This document shows positions 1 through 6,936 of a stretch of DNA of 15,874 nt, in pieces. The position numbers and the translations under genes are program-made. Origin of the DNA: Oscillospiraceae bacterium. Its GTDB lineage: Bacteria; Bacillota_A; Clostridia; Oscillospirales; Oscillospiraceae. The stretch's first letter is position 1; each line of letters starts with the position of its first letter. The notes beneath the pieces were generated by a model, which saw only the letters and a list, made by a program, of their open reading frames with translations, was not told where the DNA came from and did no database searches. The stretch is taken from NCBI GenBank assembly GCA_902795095.1, contig CADBKB010000034.1, positions 1-15,874 on the forward strand. Direction: 5' to 3'.

Positions 1-980
1 CGCTGGTGCTTGGCATCATCCTGTATATGGCCATCGTCTGGTCCCTGCGGGATCTGGAGCGGGCCAAGAAGATCCGCTATGTTGCCGCGGCGGCGGGCCT
101 CGGCCTGCTGGCGGTCAACCTGGTGTTCGGCGTGAGCATTTTCGGCGCAAAGAACTGGATCATGATCGGCGGCGTGTCCTTCCAGCCTTCGGAGCTGGTG
201 AAGGTTTGCTTCATCTTTGCCGGCGCATCCACCATGGACCGGATCGTGACCAAGCGAAATCTGATCCTGTTTATTGCCTATTCCGCCGTGATCTGCGGCT
301 GCCTGGCCTTGATGAGCGACTTCGGCGCAGCGCTGATCTTCTTCGTCTGCTTCCTGGTGATCGCATACCTCCGTTCCGGCAGCTTTGCCGGCATTGCCCT
401 CATCTGCGCCGGCACCGGCTTTGCCGGCGTCCTGGCGGCAAAGTTCCGCCCTTATATCCTGGAGCGCTTCTCCACCTGGGGCCATATCTGGGAGGATCCC
501 CTGGACAAGGGGTTCCAGCAGACTCGCTCGCTCATGTGCATCGCCTCCGGCGGACTGGTGGGCCTGGGGGTAGGCCGGGGCTGGCTCAAGTACGTGGCCG
601 CCTCGGACACCGACCTGGTGTTCGCCTTCGTTTCCGAGGAATGGGGCCTTCTCGTCGCGCTCATGATGGTGGCGGTCCTGGTGGTGCTGGGGATCTTCGT
701 GCTGAAAGCGGCTTCCATGGGCCGCAGCAGCTTCTATACCATCGGCGCCTGCGCCGCCATGAGCATCATGATCACCCAGACGATCCTGAATGTGTTCGGC
801 ACAGTGGATTTCCTGCCGCTGACCGGCGTGACCTTCCCATTTGTATCCAACGGCGGCTCGAGTATGATGTCCGCCTGGGGTCTGCTGGCCTTCATCAAGG
901 CTGCGGACACCCGTCAGAACGCCAGCTTTGCCATCAAGCTGCCGCCGAGGAAGGAGGCATTGGATGAACAGGATATCTAA
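1..980 (+). CDS. FtsW/RodA/SpoVE family peptidoglycan glycosyltransferase (5' end outside window)
   Basis: SEDS-family integral membrane protein that polymerises lipid II into glycan strands together with a class B penicillin-binding protein. The frame is already open at the window edge, so the N-terminus is missing; about 325 residues are visible. Family blocks seen in order: FQPSELVKV, a DFGAALIFF helix, a SGGLVGLGVGRG loop followed by DTDLVFAFVSEEWG, and the C-terminal signature LPLTGVTFPFVSNGGSS. Hydrophobic helices fill the rest. The stop overlaps the start of the downstream transpeptidase gene by 17 bases, so the two are translationally coupled, as expected for a polymerase/crosslinker pair. 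Which member it is (division FtsW, elongation RodA or sporulation SpoVE) cannot be told from sequence alone; the order resembles the FtsW/RodA-PBP pair found in clostridia and actinobacteria. Confidence 0.95.
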   Translation, partial: LVLGIILYMAIVWSLRDLERAKKIRYVAAAAGLGLLAVNLVFGVSIFGAKNWIMIGGVSFQPSELVKVCFIFAGASTMDRIVTKRNLILFIAYSAVICGCLALMSDFGAALIFFVCFLVIAYLRSGSFAGIALICAGTGFAGVLAAKFRPYILERFSTWGHIWEDPLDKGFQQTRSLMCIASGGLVGLGVGRGWLKYVAASDTDLVFAFVSEEWGLLVALMMVAVLVVLGIFVLKAASMGRSSFYTIGACAAMSIMITQTILNVFGTVDFLPLTGVTFPFVSNGGSSMMSAWGLLAFIKAADTRQNASFAIKLPPRKEALDEQDI

Positions 981-2331
981 GCGCGCCTGGTTCGCCCTGG
1001 CCCTGGCCATCATCCTCGCCCTGGGCGTGATCGTCTTTACGGTGCGCTACTGTATTGAGGCGGGCCGTTGGGCCACCTTCCAGGGCAGCCCCCATGTCTA
1101 TTCCGGCGGCAATCTCAATACCGGCGTCGTCACCGACCGCAGCGGCACGGTGCTGCTGGACGCCACCGACGGCCGGGAATACGCCGACAGCCGTCTGCTG
1201 CGCATGGCCACCATGCACATCCTCGGCGACCGGGACGGATTCATTCCCTCCCGATTGATGGAAAAGTATTCCGACTCGCTGATCGGCTACAACCTCTTCA
1301 CGGGCACCTACGGCGCCCAGCAGGGGAAGGGTAAGATGACCCTCTCCCTCAGCGCACAGGCCCAGACCGCCGCGCTGGAGGCTCTGGACGGGCGCAAGGG
1401 CACCGTGGGCGTTTACAACTACCGCACCGGCGAGATCCTGTGCGCCGTGACGTCCCCGACCTACGACCCGGACGATGTGCCGGAGATCGACGAGGACGAC
1501 CCTGCCTACGATGGCGTCTATGTCAACCGTTTCTTCAATGCCACCTATGTACCCGGCTCCATTTTCAAGCTGGTCACCGCCGCGGCGGCCATCGAGCAGA
1601 TCCCGGATATCGAAGAGCAGATCTTCCACTGCGACGGCAGCTACGAAACCGGCGGCGAGGTCATCACCTGCGCCGACGCCCACGGCGATCTGACCTTCGA
1701 GCAGGCGCTGGCCCATTCGTGCAACTGCGCCTTTGGCCAGATCGCCCAGCAGCTCGGAACGGATCGGCTGGAGCAGTACGCCCGCCGTATCGGCGTGGCG
1801 GATTCTCTGGAATTCGACGGCATCGGCACCGCCTCCGGCCATATGGATCTCTCCCATGCTTCCGAGGCGGATCTGGCATGGTCCGGCATCGGCCAGTATA
1901 CCGACCTGGTCAACGCCTGCCAGTATATGACCTTCATGGGCGCCATTGCCGACGGCGGCAGCGCCGCAAAGCCGTGCCTGGTGCTCCGCTCCGGCAGCGG
2001 CCTGGGGACCCACAAGGGCTCGACGCAGAAGCTGGATCGGGTGATTGAGGCCTCGACCGCAGACAAGCTGGCGGAAATGATGCGCAACAACGTGGTTTCC
2101 ATCTACGGCACGGATCTGTTCCCGGACCTGTACGTCTGCGCGAAGTCCGGCACCGCGGAGGTGGGGCCGGATGAGACCCCCAACGCCACCTTTGCCGGAT
2201 TCATCCAGTCGAACGAGTACCCCCTGGCGTTCATCGTCATTGTGGAGAACGGCGGCAGCGGCAGCGCTGTGGCCGGTCCCATCGCCGGCGAAGTTCTGCG
2301 CACCTGCGTGGCCGCCATGGATGAGGAATAA
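964..2331 (+). CDS. Class B penicillin-binding protein, peptidoglycan transpeptidase
   Basis: Membrane-anchored D,D-transpeptidase that crosslinks peptidoglycan outside the cell, paired with the preceding SEDS polymerase. The chosen ATG (964) has AAGGAGG at 951-957, six bases upstream; an upstream in-frame ATG at 928 lacks this. The 455-residue protein has a short cytoplasmic N-terminus, one membrane segment at about residues 8-26, a small linker/dimerisation region starting near VVTDRSG, and a transpeptidase domain with all three active-site motifs: S199-I-F-K202, S252-C-N254 and K394-S-G-T397. It is short for a class B PBP and has no visible PASTA repeats, resembling the PbpA type. The gene ends directly at a strong terminator, so it is the last gene of its operon. 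Confidence 0.95.
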   Translation: MNRISKRAWFALALAIILALGVIVFTVRYCIEAGRWATFQGSPHVYSGGNLNTGVVTDRSGTVLLDATDGREYADSRLLRMATMHILGDRDGFIPSRLMEKYSDSLIGYNLFTGTYGAQQGKGKMTLSLSAQAQTAALEALDGRKGTVGVYNYRTGEILCAVTSPTYDPDDVPEIDEDDPAYDGVYVNRFFNATYVPGSIFKLVTAAAAIEQIPDIEEQIFHCDGSYETGGEVITCADAHGDLTFEQALAHSCNCAFGQIAQQLGTDRLEQYARRIGVADSLEFDGIGTASGHMDLSHASEADLAWSGIGQYTDLVNACQYMTFMGAIADGGSAAKPCLVLRSGSGLGTHKGSTQKLDRVIEASTADKLAEMMRNNVVSIYGTDLFPDLYVCAKSGTAEVGPDETPNATFAGFIQSNEYPLAFIVIVENGGSGSAVAGPIAGEVLRTCVAAMDEE

Positions 2332-2332
2332 T

Positions 2333-2368
2333 AAAAAACACAGACAGGTTCGCCTGTCTGTGTTTTTT
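2333..2368. terminator. Bidirectional rho-independent terminator
   Basis: A perfect 16-bp stem (2333-2348 with 2353-2368) closed by a TTCG loop, with A-runs on the left and T-runs on the right, so it can work in both directions. It separates the rightward PBP gene from the leftward small-gene cassette, whose last stop codon (2367-2369) touches the stem. Confidence 0.95.
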
Positions 2369-2627
2369 ACAGGAAAAAAAAGGCCGCGGCGGTGAGCAGA
2401 ACGGTCTGCAGATCCGCTTCCTCGTCGATCAGCAGCAGAAGGGCGATCAGCAGCACCAGCAGATCGCCAAGCTCCAGGTTCCCCGGAAGTCGCTCGCGCA
2501 GCTGCTGCTTGAGATCGGGCGGGGATACGACGGGCTGCGCCTGGGGCGGGGGCAGCGGCTGCGCCGCGCTCTCCATACGCTGCCGGCGGTACACGCCGTC
2601 CGGCCCGGGAATATAGCGGCTGTACAT
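2367..2627 (-). CDS. Small proline-rich membrane protein, unknown function
   Basis: Function not recognised. The 86-residue product has a basic/aromatic N-terminus (YSRYIPGPDGVYRRQR), a proline/glutamine-rich stretch at about 22-42, then two hydrophobic segments at about 55-67 and 74-86 separated by an acidic DEEAD turn; the protein ends in FFFL. It is third of three leftward genes. Its ATG overlaps the preceding stop by one base (TGATG), and a GGAGG sits at 2635-2639, seven bases upstream, so translation should be coupled. The stop lies at the base of the shared terminator. The design suggests a small membrane anchor or partner for the two soluble proteins encoded before it; that role is inference only. 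Confidence 0.75.
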   Translation of the reverse strand: MYSRYIPGPDGVYRRQRMESAAQPLPPPQAQPVVSPPDLKQQLRERLPGNLELGDLLVLLIALLLLIDEEADLQTVLLTAAAFFFL

Positions 2628-2926
2628 CAGATCGCCTCCGAATCCTCCCGGTCAGGGAGCTGCATGACGGTTTTCATGAGGCCGGACAGACGGGCAAGCT
2701 GCATGGCGCGCCGGAGCTTCTGCCGCCGTTCCGGGGACAGGTAGGGCTCCAGTGCCTGCAGCAGAGCGCTGCGCCGGTCCGCTGCCGGGACAGGCGCGAG
2801 GGTCACGGTCTCCTGTTCCGGCGCGCTCTGGGCGGACGCGCCCAGACTCTGGGCAAGCTGCATGACCTGGGACATGGCGCCGGGATCGTTCAGGAGCTTC
2901 CCCAGGGCGTCTTCAAGCTGATCCAT
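2627..2926 (-). CDS. Small helical protein of unknown function, middle gene of a three-gene cassette
   Basis: Function not recognised. The 99-residue product is predicted helical and soluble. The N-terminal part (MDQLEDALGKLLNDPGAMSQ, followed by MQLAQSLG) is followed by a variable Ala/Pro/Glu linker at about 31-50 and a basic helical part containing LLQALEPYLSPERRQKLRRA. No signal peptide or membrane segment is seen. The start lies three bases after the stop of the upstream small gene, and no strong ribosome binding site is visible, so reinitiation by coupling is likely. The phrases about nearby 'DP' and 'SPE' helical units recall those of the upstream protein, so the two may be distant relatives or interact. 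From memory, small proteins of this look recur uncharacterised in clostridia; this was not checked. Confidence 0.75.
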   Translation of the reverse strand: MDQLEDALGKLLNDPGAMSQVMQLAQSLGASAQSAPEQETVTLAPVPAADRRSALLQALEPYLSPERRQKLRRAMQLARLSGLMKTVMQLPDREDSEAI

Positions 2927-2929
2927 GCT

Positions 2930-3175
2930 CTACGTCCGGAGCGTCTTCAGCTTTTCCAGCAGCGCCAGGGCCTCCGGATCGCGCAGCGCCGGCTCCAGAG
3001 CGCTGCGCGCGCCTGCATAGTCGCCGCTGCGCACCGCCCTGGCGGCCCGGCTGAGGGCCTCGCCGTTGCCTGCGCGCAGCCGCGCCAGAAGCTGCGCGCC
3101 CTCCGGCGACGAGAGCGCCCGCCGGAGATCCTCTTCGGAGAAGGGGAGCGAATTATTTGCAGCATTTGAAAACAT
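2930..3175 (-). CDS. Small helical protein of unknown function, first gene of a three-gene cassette
   Basis: Function not recognised. The 81-residue product is Ala/Leu/Arg-rich and probably all-helical, with the phrase SSPEGAQLLARL at about 27-38, then SGDYAGARSALEPAL at about 51-65 and DPEALALLEKL near the end; the spacing looks like a single tetratricopeptide-like helical hairpin. No signal peptide. The start at 3175 is preferred over an out-of-frame ATG at 3180 because AGGAGG (3183-3188) is seven bases upstream of 3175 but only two from 3180. It heads the leftward cassette and is divergent from the phosphodiesterase operon; that operon's -35 box overlaps this gene's ribosome binding site, so expression of the two may be linked. 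Confidence 0.78.
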   Translation of the reverse strand: MFSNAANNSLPFSEEDLRRALSSPEGAQLLARLRAGNGEALSRAARAVRSGDYAGARSALEPALRDPEALALLEKLKTLRT

Positions 3176-3179
3176 TTCA

Positions 3180-3208
3180 TTGCCTCCTGACCGTTCGCTT
3201 GTTATAAT
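3180..3208 (+). promoter_or_regulatory. Candidate sigma-A promoter for the phosphodiesterase-coaX operon
   Basis: TTGCCT (3180-3185), a 17-base spacer and a perfect TATAAT (3203-3208), about 64 bases ahead of the first start codon of the rightward operon. The -35 box overlaps the ribosome binding site of the divergent small gene. Confidence 0.65.
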
Positions 3209-3271
3209 AGCCTCAGATCCGCGGCAGGGCCGCTATCCCACTATATGCGCCGCGGGGCAAAAGGTGAACAC

Positions 3272-3742
3272 ATGAAGCTGCTGGTTTTATCCGACTCCCA
3301 TCGCAGGATGGATTATATGTATCAGGCTGTGGAATCGCAGCGGCCGGACAGGATCATCCACCTGGGCGATCATGACCGCGACGCCATGCGTCTGGCCGAG
3401 CGCTATCCCGACATTCCCATGTGGAGCGTGTGCGGCAATTGCGACTACGGCGCGGGGCCGGAGCGCATTGTGGATGTGCTGGAGGGCGTGCGCTTCTATG
3501 TGACCCATGGCCACACCCTCCGGGTGAAATACGGCCTGCTCCGGGCGGAGCTTGCCGCCCGGGAAGCTGAGGCGAATGTGCTGCTGTTCGGCCATACCCA
3601 CCGCCCTCTGTGCGACTGGCACAACGGGCTCTGGATGGTGAATCCCGGCACCTGCAGCGGCATGGGGCCGGTCACCTGCGCGGTGATCGAGCTTGACCGC
3701 GGCGTTGTCAAGCCGAAAATCATTGAAATCACGCAAGACTGA
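3272..3742 (+). CDS. YfcE/MJ0936-type metallophosphoesterase
   Basis: Binuclear-metal phosphodiesterase of the calcineurin-like superfamily, cytoplasmic, 156 residues, the usual size for the compact YfcE/MJ0936 group. Metal and catalytic motifs are complete and in order: D8-S-H10, G32-D33, G55-N56-C57-D58, H79-G-H81 and G107-H108-T-H110. The natural substrate of this group is mostly unknown; members cleave artificial phosphodiesters. The start at 3272 gives the standard beginning MKLLVLSDSH and has AAGGTG at 3261-3266; an in-frame ATG at 3245 would add nine non-family residues. It is first in a probable operon with coaX (18-base gap) and the LysA-like gene. In many Firmicutes this gene follows an XTP/dITP pyrophosphatase gene; that gene is absent here. 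Confidence 0.92.
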   Translation: MKLLVLSDSHRRMDYMYQAVESQRPDRIIHLGDHDRDAMRLAERYPDIPMWSVCGNCDYGAGPERIVDVLEGVRFYVTHGHTLRVKYGLLRAELAAREAEANVLLFGHTHRPLCDWHNGLWMVNPGTCSGMGPVTCAVIELDRGVVKPKIIEITQD

Positions 3743-3760
3743 GCAATTGGAGGAAAACCC

Positions 3761-4531
3761 ATGATTTTAGCCATCGACATCGGCAATTCCAACATCGTAC
3801 TCGGAGGCATCGAGAACAGCGAGATCCTCTTTGAGGCCCGCATGGCCACCGATACCCATAAGACCTCCGATCAGTACCACATGGAGCTTCACGGCATGCT
3901 GGGTCTGTTTGACGTGCAGATCCGGAAGCTGGAGGGCGTCATCATTTCCTCGGTGGTGCCCCAGGTGCTCAACTCCATGCACACCGCCGTGGTCAAAATG
4001 ACGGGCATGGAGCCCATCATCGTCGGCCCCGGCATCAAGACCGGCCTCAATGTGAAGGTGGATAACCCCAAGCAGGTGGGCTCCGACCTCATCGTGGCCG
4101 CCGTGGCGGGCGTGCGCTATTACGGCGCGCCCCTCATGATCGTGGATATGGGCACCGCCACCACCATCACCGTCATAGATGAGCACCGCAGCTTCCTTGG
4201 CGGCTGCATCTGCCCGGGCGTGCGCATCTCCATGGAGGCCCTGACCGGCCGCACCGCCCAGCTGCCCGGCATCTCCCTGGACGCGCCGAAGCATGCCATC
4301 GGCCGCAATACCGTCGAGTGCATGCGCAGCGGCATCATGCTGGGCGCGGCGGCCATGCTCGACGGACTGCTCGACCGGATGGAAGCGGAGATGGGCGGTA
4401 CCGTGCCCGTGATAGCCACCGGCGGGCTATCCCGCTATGTCATCCCCCTGTGCCGCAGAGAGATCGGCTATGACAAGAACCTGCTGCTGAAGGGGCTGGA
4501 TATCCTGTTCCGCAATAACGTCCGCGCCTGA
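3761..4531 (+). CDS. coaX: Type III pantothenate kinase
   Basis: Cytoplasmic kinase that phosphorylates pantothenate with ATP, the first step of coenzyme A synthesis; the type III enzyme has an ASKHA fold, usually needs a monovalent cation and is not feedback-inhibited by CoA. The 256-residue protein matches the family length. Visible motifs: phosphate-1 loop D6-I-G-N-S at the N-terminus, GSDLIVA with the catalytic-type D109, phosphate-2 region VDMGTATT at 128-135, the CPGVRISMEAL block at about 151-161, and a C-terminal ATGGLSRY loop. GGAGG at 3749-3753 is seven bases before the ATG. It sits between the phosphodiesterase gene and the LysA-like gene with very short gaps, so one transcript is likely. 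Confidence 0.96.
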   Translation: MILAIDIGNSNIVLGGIENSEILFEARMATDTHKTSDQYHMELHGMLGLFDVQIRKLEGVIISSVVPQVLNSMHTAVVKMTGMEPIIVGPGIKTGLNVKVDNPKQVGSDLIVAAVAGVRYYGAPLMIVDMGTATTITVIDEHRSFLGGCICPGVRISMEALTGRTAQLPGISLDAPKHAIGRNTVECMRSGIMLGAAAMLDGLLDRMEAEMGGTVPVIATGGLSRYVIPLCRREIGYDKNLLLKGLDILFRNNVRA

Positions 4532-4541
4532 GGAGAAGCCA

Positions 4542-5726
4542 ATGGCATACGCCAATCTGTATCGTCCGGATCGGCTGTTCCTGCCCCAGCAGAAGCTTGC
4601 CGCTTTTGCCAGGACCGTGCCCACGCCCTTCTACCTCTACCATGGCGAGGGGATCCGCAAATCGGCCCGGCTCATCCGCGCCAGCTTTGACTGGGCGCCG
4701 GAGCACCGGGCCTGGTATCCTCTCAGCGCCAACGGATGCAGCGCGATTGCGAGCATTTTCCGGGAGGAGGGCTTCGGCGCCCTTGCCCGGAGCGTACCGG
4801 AGCTGGAGGCAGCCCGGCGGTACGGTTTTTCTGAGATCGCGTTCCATACCGCGGCCATGACAGCCGCGGCGGCGCAGGCCGCCGGGCAAGGCGACTGCAC
4901 GGTGATTTTCGATTCACCTGCCCAGATCTGCGCCATGGAGAGCTTCCTGCCGTGGCGCTGCGCCCTGCGCTATCATCCCGACCGGGAGCCAGGCAGATCC
5001 GCCGCGGCTTCGTCCCGGCATAAGTCCGGCATGGACGCTGAGCAGATTCTTGCCGCGGCCCGTACGCTGCGGGAGGCCGGGGTGGAGGCGCTGGGTCTGC
5101 ACTGCCATCTTGGCTGCGGCAGGGAAGAGCACTATCCAGCCGTGGCCGCGATGCTCTTTGCGCTTGCGAAGGAGATTGCCCGCAGCGGCATCCGTTTTGA
5201 TTTCATTGACCTCGGCGGCGGCGTCGGGGTGCGCAGCGAGACGGACGGCGCCGTGATCCAGCTCAGTCGGGTGGGCGCCATCGTACGCGACGCCTATGCC
5301 GCCGCCTTCGACGGGCAGCTTCGCCCGGCAATCGTCACCGAGCTTGGCCGGTGCGCAGTGGCCCGCCACGGGCTGCTCATCAGCCGCGTGGCGGAGGTGC
5401 GCGAGCGCGGCCGGTCCTACGCGATCCTGGATATGAGTACGGCCCAGCTCCCGGATCTGCTTCTCGGCGGCGGGCGGCATGCCATATCCGTGGTGGGCTC
5501 CTGCGCCAGAACCGGCCGGCGGGTTTATTCCGTTCATGGCTGCAGCCCCGACGCCCGCGAGCTCATCTGCGACCGTGCCATCCTCCCGGCACTTTCTCCG
5601 GGGACCCTGGTGGCGATCCATTCCACGGGGGCATACTGCGAATCGCAGCAGCTTTCTCGCTGCATGACGCCGCCCTGCGGCAGCTATCTCTATACGGAGA
5701 CAGGCGAATTTGTGCCTACAGCATAA
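4542..5726 (+). CDS. Diaminopimelate decarboxylase-like protein lacking the PLP lysine (probable pseudoenzyme)
   Basis: Fold-type III (alanine-racemase-like barrel) protein, 394 residues, recognisable as a relative of the clostridial LysA branch from TPFYLYHGEGIRKSAR (28-43), the LHCHLGCG strand (186-193), the glycine-rich phosphate loop LGGGVG (224-229) and a C-terminal beta domain. Key catalytic features are changed. The position of the PLP Schiff-base lysine in the family YxVKA(N/T) motif reads Y59-P-L-S62-A-N. The EPGR motif is E267-L-G-R270. The CExxD-like motif after VVGS reads C321-A-R-T-G. Only four lysines occur in the whole protein (18, 40, 161, 210). The frame is intact with AGGAG six bases before the ATG, so it is expressed-looking and not a decayed gene. 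It may bind a ligand or partner, or regulate a true decarboxylase; that is inference. It is last in the coaX operon and overlaps the convergent small gene by 11 bases. Confidence 0.85.
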   Translation: MAYANLYRPDRLFLPQQKLAAFARTVPTPFYLYHGEGIRKSARLIRASFDWAPEHRAWYPLSANGCSAIASIFREEGFGALARSVPELEAARRYGFSEIAFHTAAMTAAAAQAAGQGDCTVIFDSPAQICAMESFLPWRCALRYHPDREPGRSAAASSRHKSGMDAEQILAAARTLREAGVEALGLHCHLGCGREEHYPAVAAMLFALAKEIARSGIRFDFIDLGGGVGVRSETDGAVIQLSRVGAIVRDAYAAAFDGQLRPAIVTELGRCAVARHGLLISRVAEVRERGRSYAILDMSTAQLPDLLLGGGRHAISVVGSCARTGRRVYSVHGCSPDARELICDRAILPALSPGTLVAIHSTGAYCESQQLSRCMTPPCGSYLYTETGEFVPTA

Positions 5727-5892
5727 GCAGGAAGGCGCCGACGCCGACGACGATGCTCACGCCGATGACCGCCGTGACGACGGCCTCCAGAGCCAGCAGG
5801 ATGGACATGGGGGCTTTGGCAGCCGGCTGGACCGGACGGATCCGGCAGGGCTGCTCCGGCAGATAGGGACGAAGGTCGATCATTTCATGCAT
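5716..5892 (-). CDS. Small single-pass membrane protein, unknown function
   Basis: Function not recognised. The 58-residue product starts MHEMIDLRPYLPEQP, then a basic, proline-rich stretch to about residue 28, followed by one long hydrophobic helix (about 30-57) ending in FLLML. The start at 5892 is chosen because AGGAG (5901-5905) lies eight bases upstream; a further in-frame ATG at 5967 would precede the promoter-like sequence and has no such site. A TGTTATACT extended -10 (5922-5930, minus strand) lies about 30 bases ahead. It is a single-gene unit converging on the LysA-like gene and divergent from the DegV operon. The short basic N-terminus would sit in the cytoplasm with the helix in the membrane. 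Confidence 0.7.
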   Translation of the reverse strand: MHEMIDLRPYLPEQPCRIRPVQPAAKAPMSILLALEAVVTAVIGVSIVVGVGAFLLML

Positions 5893-5921
5893 AGCGGTAT
5901 CTCCTTTCCTTGTTCGCCCCC

Positions 5922-5930
5922 AGTATAACA
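5922..5930 (-). promoter_or_regulatory. Candidate extended -10 promoter for the small membrane protein
   Basis: On the minus strand this reads TGTTATACT, a TGn extension joined to TATACT (5 of 6 matches). No good -35 box is seen at 16-18 bases. A start about seven bases downstream would leave a leader of about 23 bases before the coding sequence. Confidence 0.5.
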
Positions 5931-5974
5931 TCCTTGCTGTCCCATAAACCGGACAGTGGAAAACCAAATGAACA

Positions 5975-6002
5975 TTGACATTTCGCCCAGAATGGGTAAA
6001 AT
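5975..6002 (+). promoter_or_regulatory. Candidate sigma-A promoter for the degV-plsY operon
   Basis: A perfect TTGACA (5975-5980), 16-base spacer and TAAAAT (5997-6002) upstream of the DegV gene. The leader that follows carries a GC-rich imperfect palindrome at 6024-6042 before the ribosome binding site. Confidence 0.7.
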
Positions 6003-6023
6003 ATAACTATCGTATACTCCCGC

Positions 6024-6042
6024 CGCGGATCCCGGGTCCGCG
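6024..6042 (+). promoter_or_regulatory. GC-rich near-palindrome in the DegV leader (possible operator or small hairpin)
   Basis: Nineteen bases, CGCGGA...TCCGCG with a CCCGGG-containing centre; six outer base pairs match perfectly and the next allows a G-U pair. It lies about 20 bases after the -10 box and just before the ribosome binding site, so it could be bound by a repressor or fold near the translation start. No known operator was recognised. Confidence 0.3.
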
Positions 6043-6061
6043 AAGAAAGGACCAGTCATTC

Positions 6062-6904
6062 ATGAAAATCATTATCAGCTCCGACAGCACCTGTGATCTT
6101 TCGCCTGAACTGATCGAGAAATACCGTGTACACATCGTCCCTCTGTGCGTCAGCATGGACGGCAAGTTCTATAAGGATGGCCTGGAGATCACACCCCAGG
6201 ACATCTTCCGCCATGTCAGCGCCGGCGGCGGCATGTGCTCCACCGCGGCGGTGAATATGGATGAGTATCAGCATATTTTTGAGGGCCTGCGCCGGGACTG
6301 CGACGCGGTGATTCATTTCACCATCAGCGCCTCCATGTCCTCGTGCTACCAGAATGCCTGCCTGGCGGCCCAGGAGGTGTCCGGCGTCTATATCATCGAT
6401 GCGGAGAACCTCTCCACCGGCATCGGCCAGCTTGTCATCGAGTCGGCCATCATGGCCGAGAACGGCGAAGCGCCCGAGAAGATCGTCGAGACGATCTACG
6501 AGATGAAAAAGAAGCTGGACGTAAGCTTCGTCATCGATACCCTGGAGTATCTGCACAAGGGCGGCCGCTGCAGCTCCGTGGCGGCCCTCGGGGCGAATCT
6601 TCTGAGCCTGAAGCCCTGCATCGAAGTGGTGGAGGGCAAAATGCGGGTGGGCAAAAAGTACCGCGGCAGCCTGGAGAAGTGCCTGGAGAAATATATCCGG
6701 GAGCGACTGGCCGACGTGGACACCCTGGACCTGCGGCGCATCTTCATCACCCATTCCGACATGGATCAGGCCATGGTGGACCGGATCCAGACCGTGGTGG
6801 AGAGCTGCGCACCCTTCGAAGAGATCCTGCAGACGAAGGCCGGCTGCACCGTTTCCTGCCACTGCGGCCCCAATTGTCTGGGCATTCTGTTTTTCCGAAA
6901 ATAA
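6062..6904 (+). CDS. DegV family fatty-acid-binding protein
   Basis: DegV (FakB-type) proteins bind a fatty acid so that the kinase FakA can phosphorylate it for phospholipid synthesis. The 280-residue length is typical. Visible signatures: SDSTCDLS at 7-14, the DG-F-DG segment (33-40), a C59-S-T-A loop where FakB proteins hold the carboxylate, the second binding loop ISASMSSCYQNA at 88-99, DTLEYLHKGGR at 159-169 and the C-terminal HCGPNCLGILF. The start is chosen at 6062 with GAAAGGA ten bases upstream; the frame is open further upstream but that would run through the promoter. It is first in an operon followed by plsY, the acyltransferase that uses acyl phosphate, which fits a role in feeding fatty acids into lipids. 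No fakA is in the window. Confidence 0.93.
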   Translation: MKIIISSDSTCDLSPELIEKYRVHIVPLCVSMDGKFYKDGLEITPQDIFRHVSAGGGMCSTAAVNMDEYQHIFEGLRRDCDAVIHFTISASMSSCYQNACLAAQEVSGVYIIDAENLSTGIGQLVIESAIMAENGEAPEKIVETIYEMKKKLDVSFVIDTLEYLHKGGRCSSVAALGANLLSLKPCIEVVEGKMRVGKKYRGSLEKCLEKYIRERLADVDTLDLRRIFITHSDMDQAMVDRIQTVVESCAPFEEILQTKAGCTVSCHCGPNCLGILFFRK

Positions 6905-6936
6905 AAAACTGCAAACGATAGCGGGAGGTGTCTTCC

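Noticed and set aside
934..2013. Long open frame on the minus strand opposite the penicillin-binding protein
   Set aside because: It is antisense to a gene with complete catalytic motifs, has a low-complexity Gly/Ala/Val composition and no ribosome binding site; a shadow of high-GC codon use.
3240..3252. Sporulation-type (sigma-E-like) -10 box CATATAGT on the minus strand before the small-gene cassette
   Set aside because: The -10 likeness is good but no matching -35 element is seen at the proper distance, so it was not listed as a promoter.
3245..3271. Earlier ATG for the phosphodiesterase
   Set aside because: It would add nine residues before the family-standard MKLLVLSDSH start and lacks a ribosome binding site.
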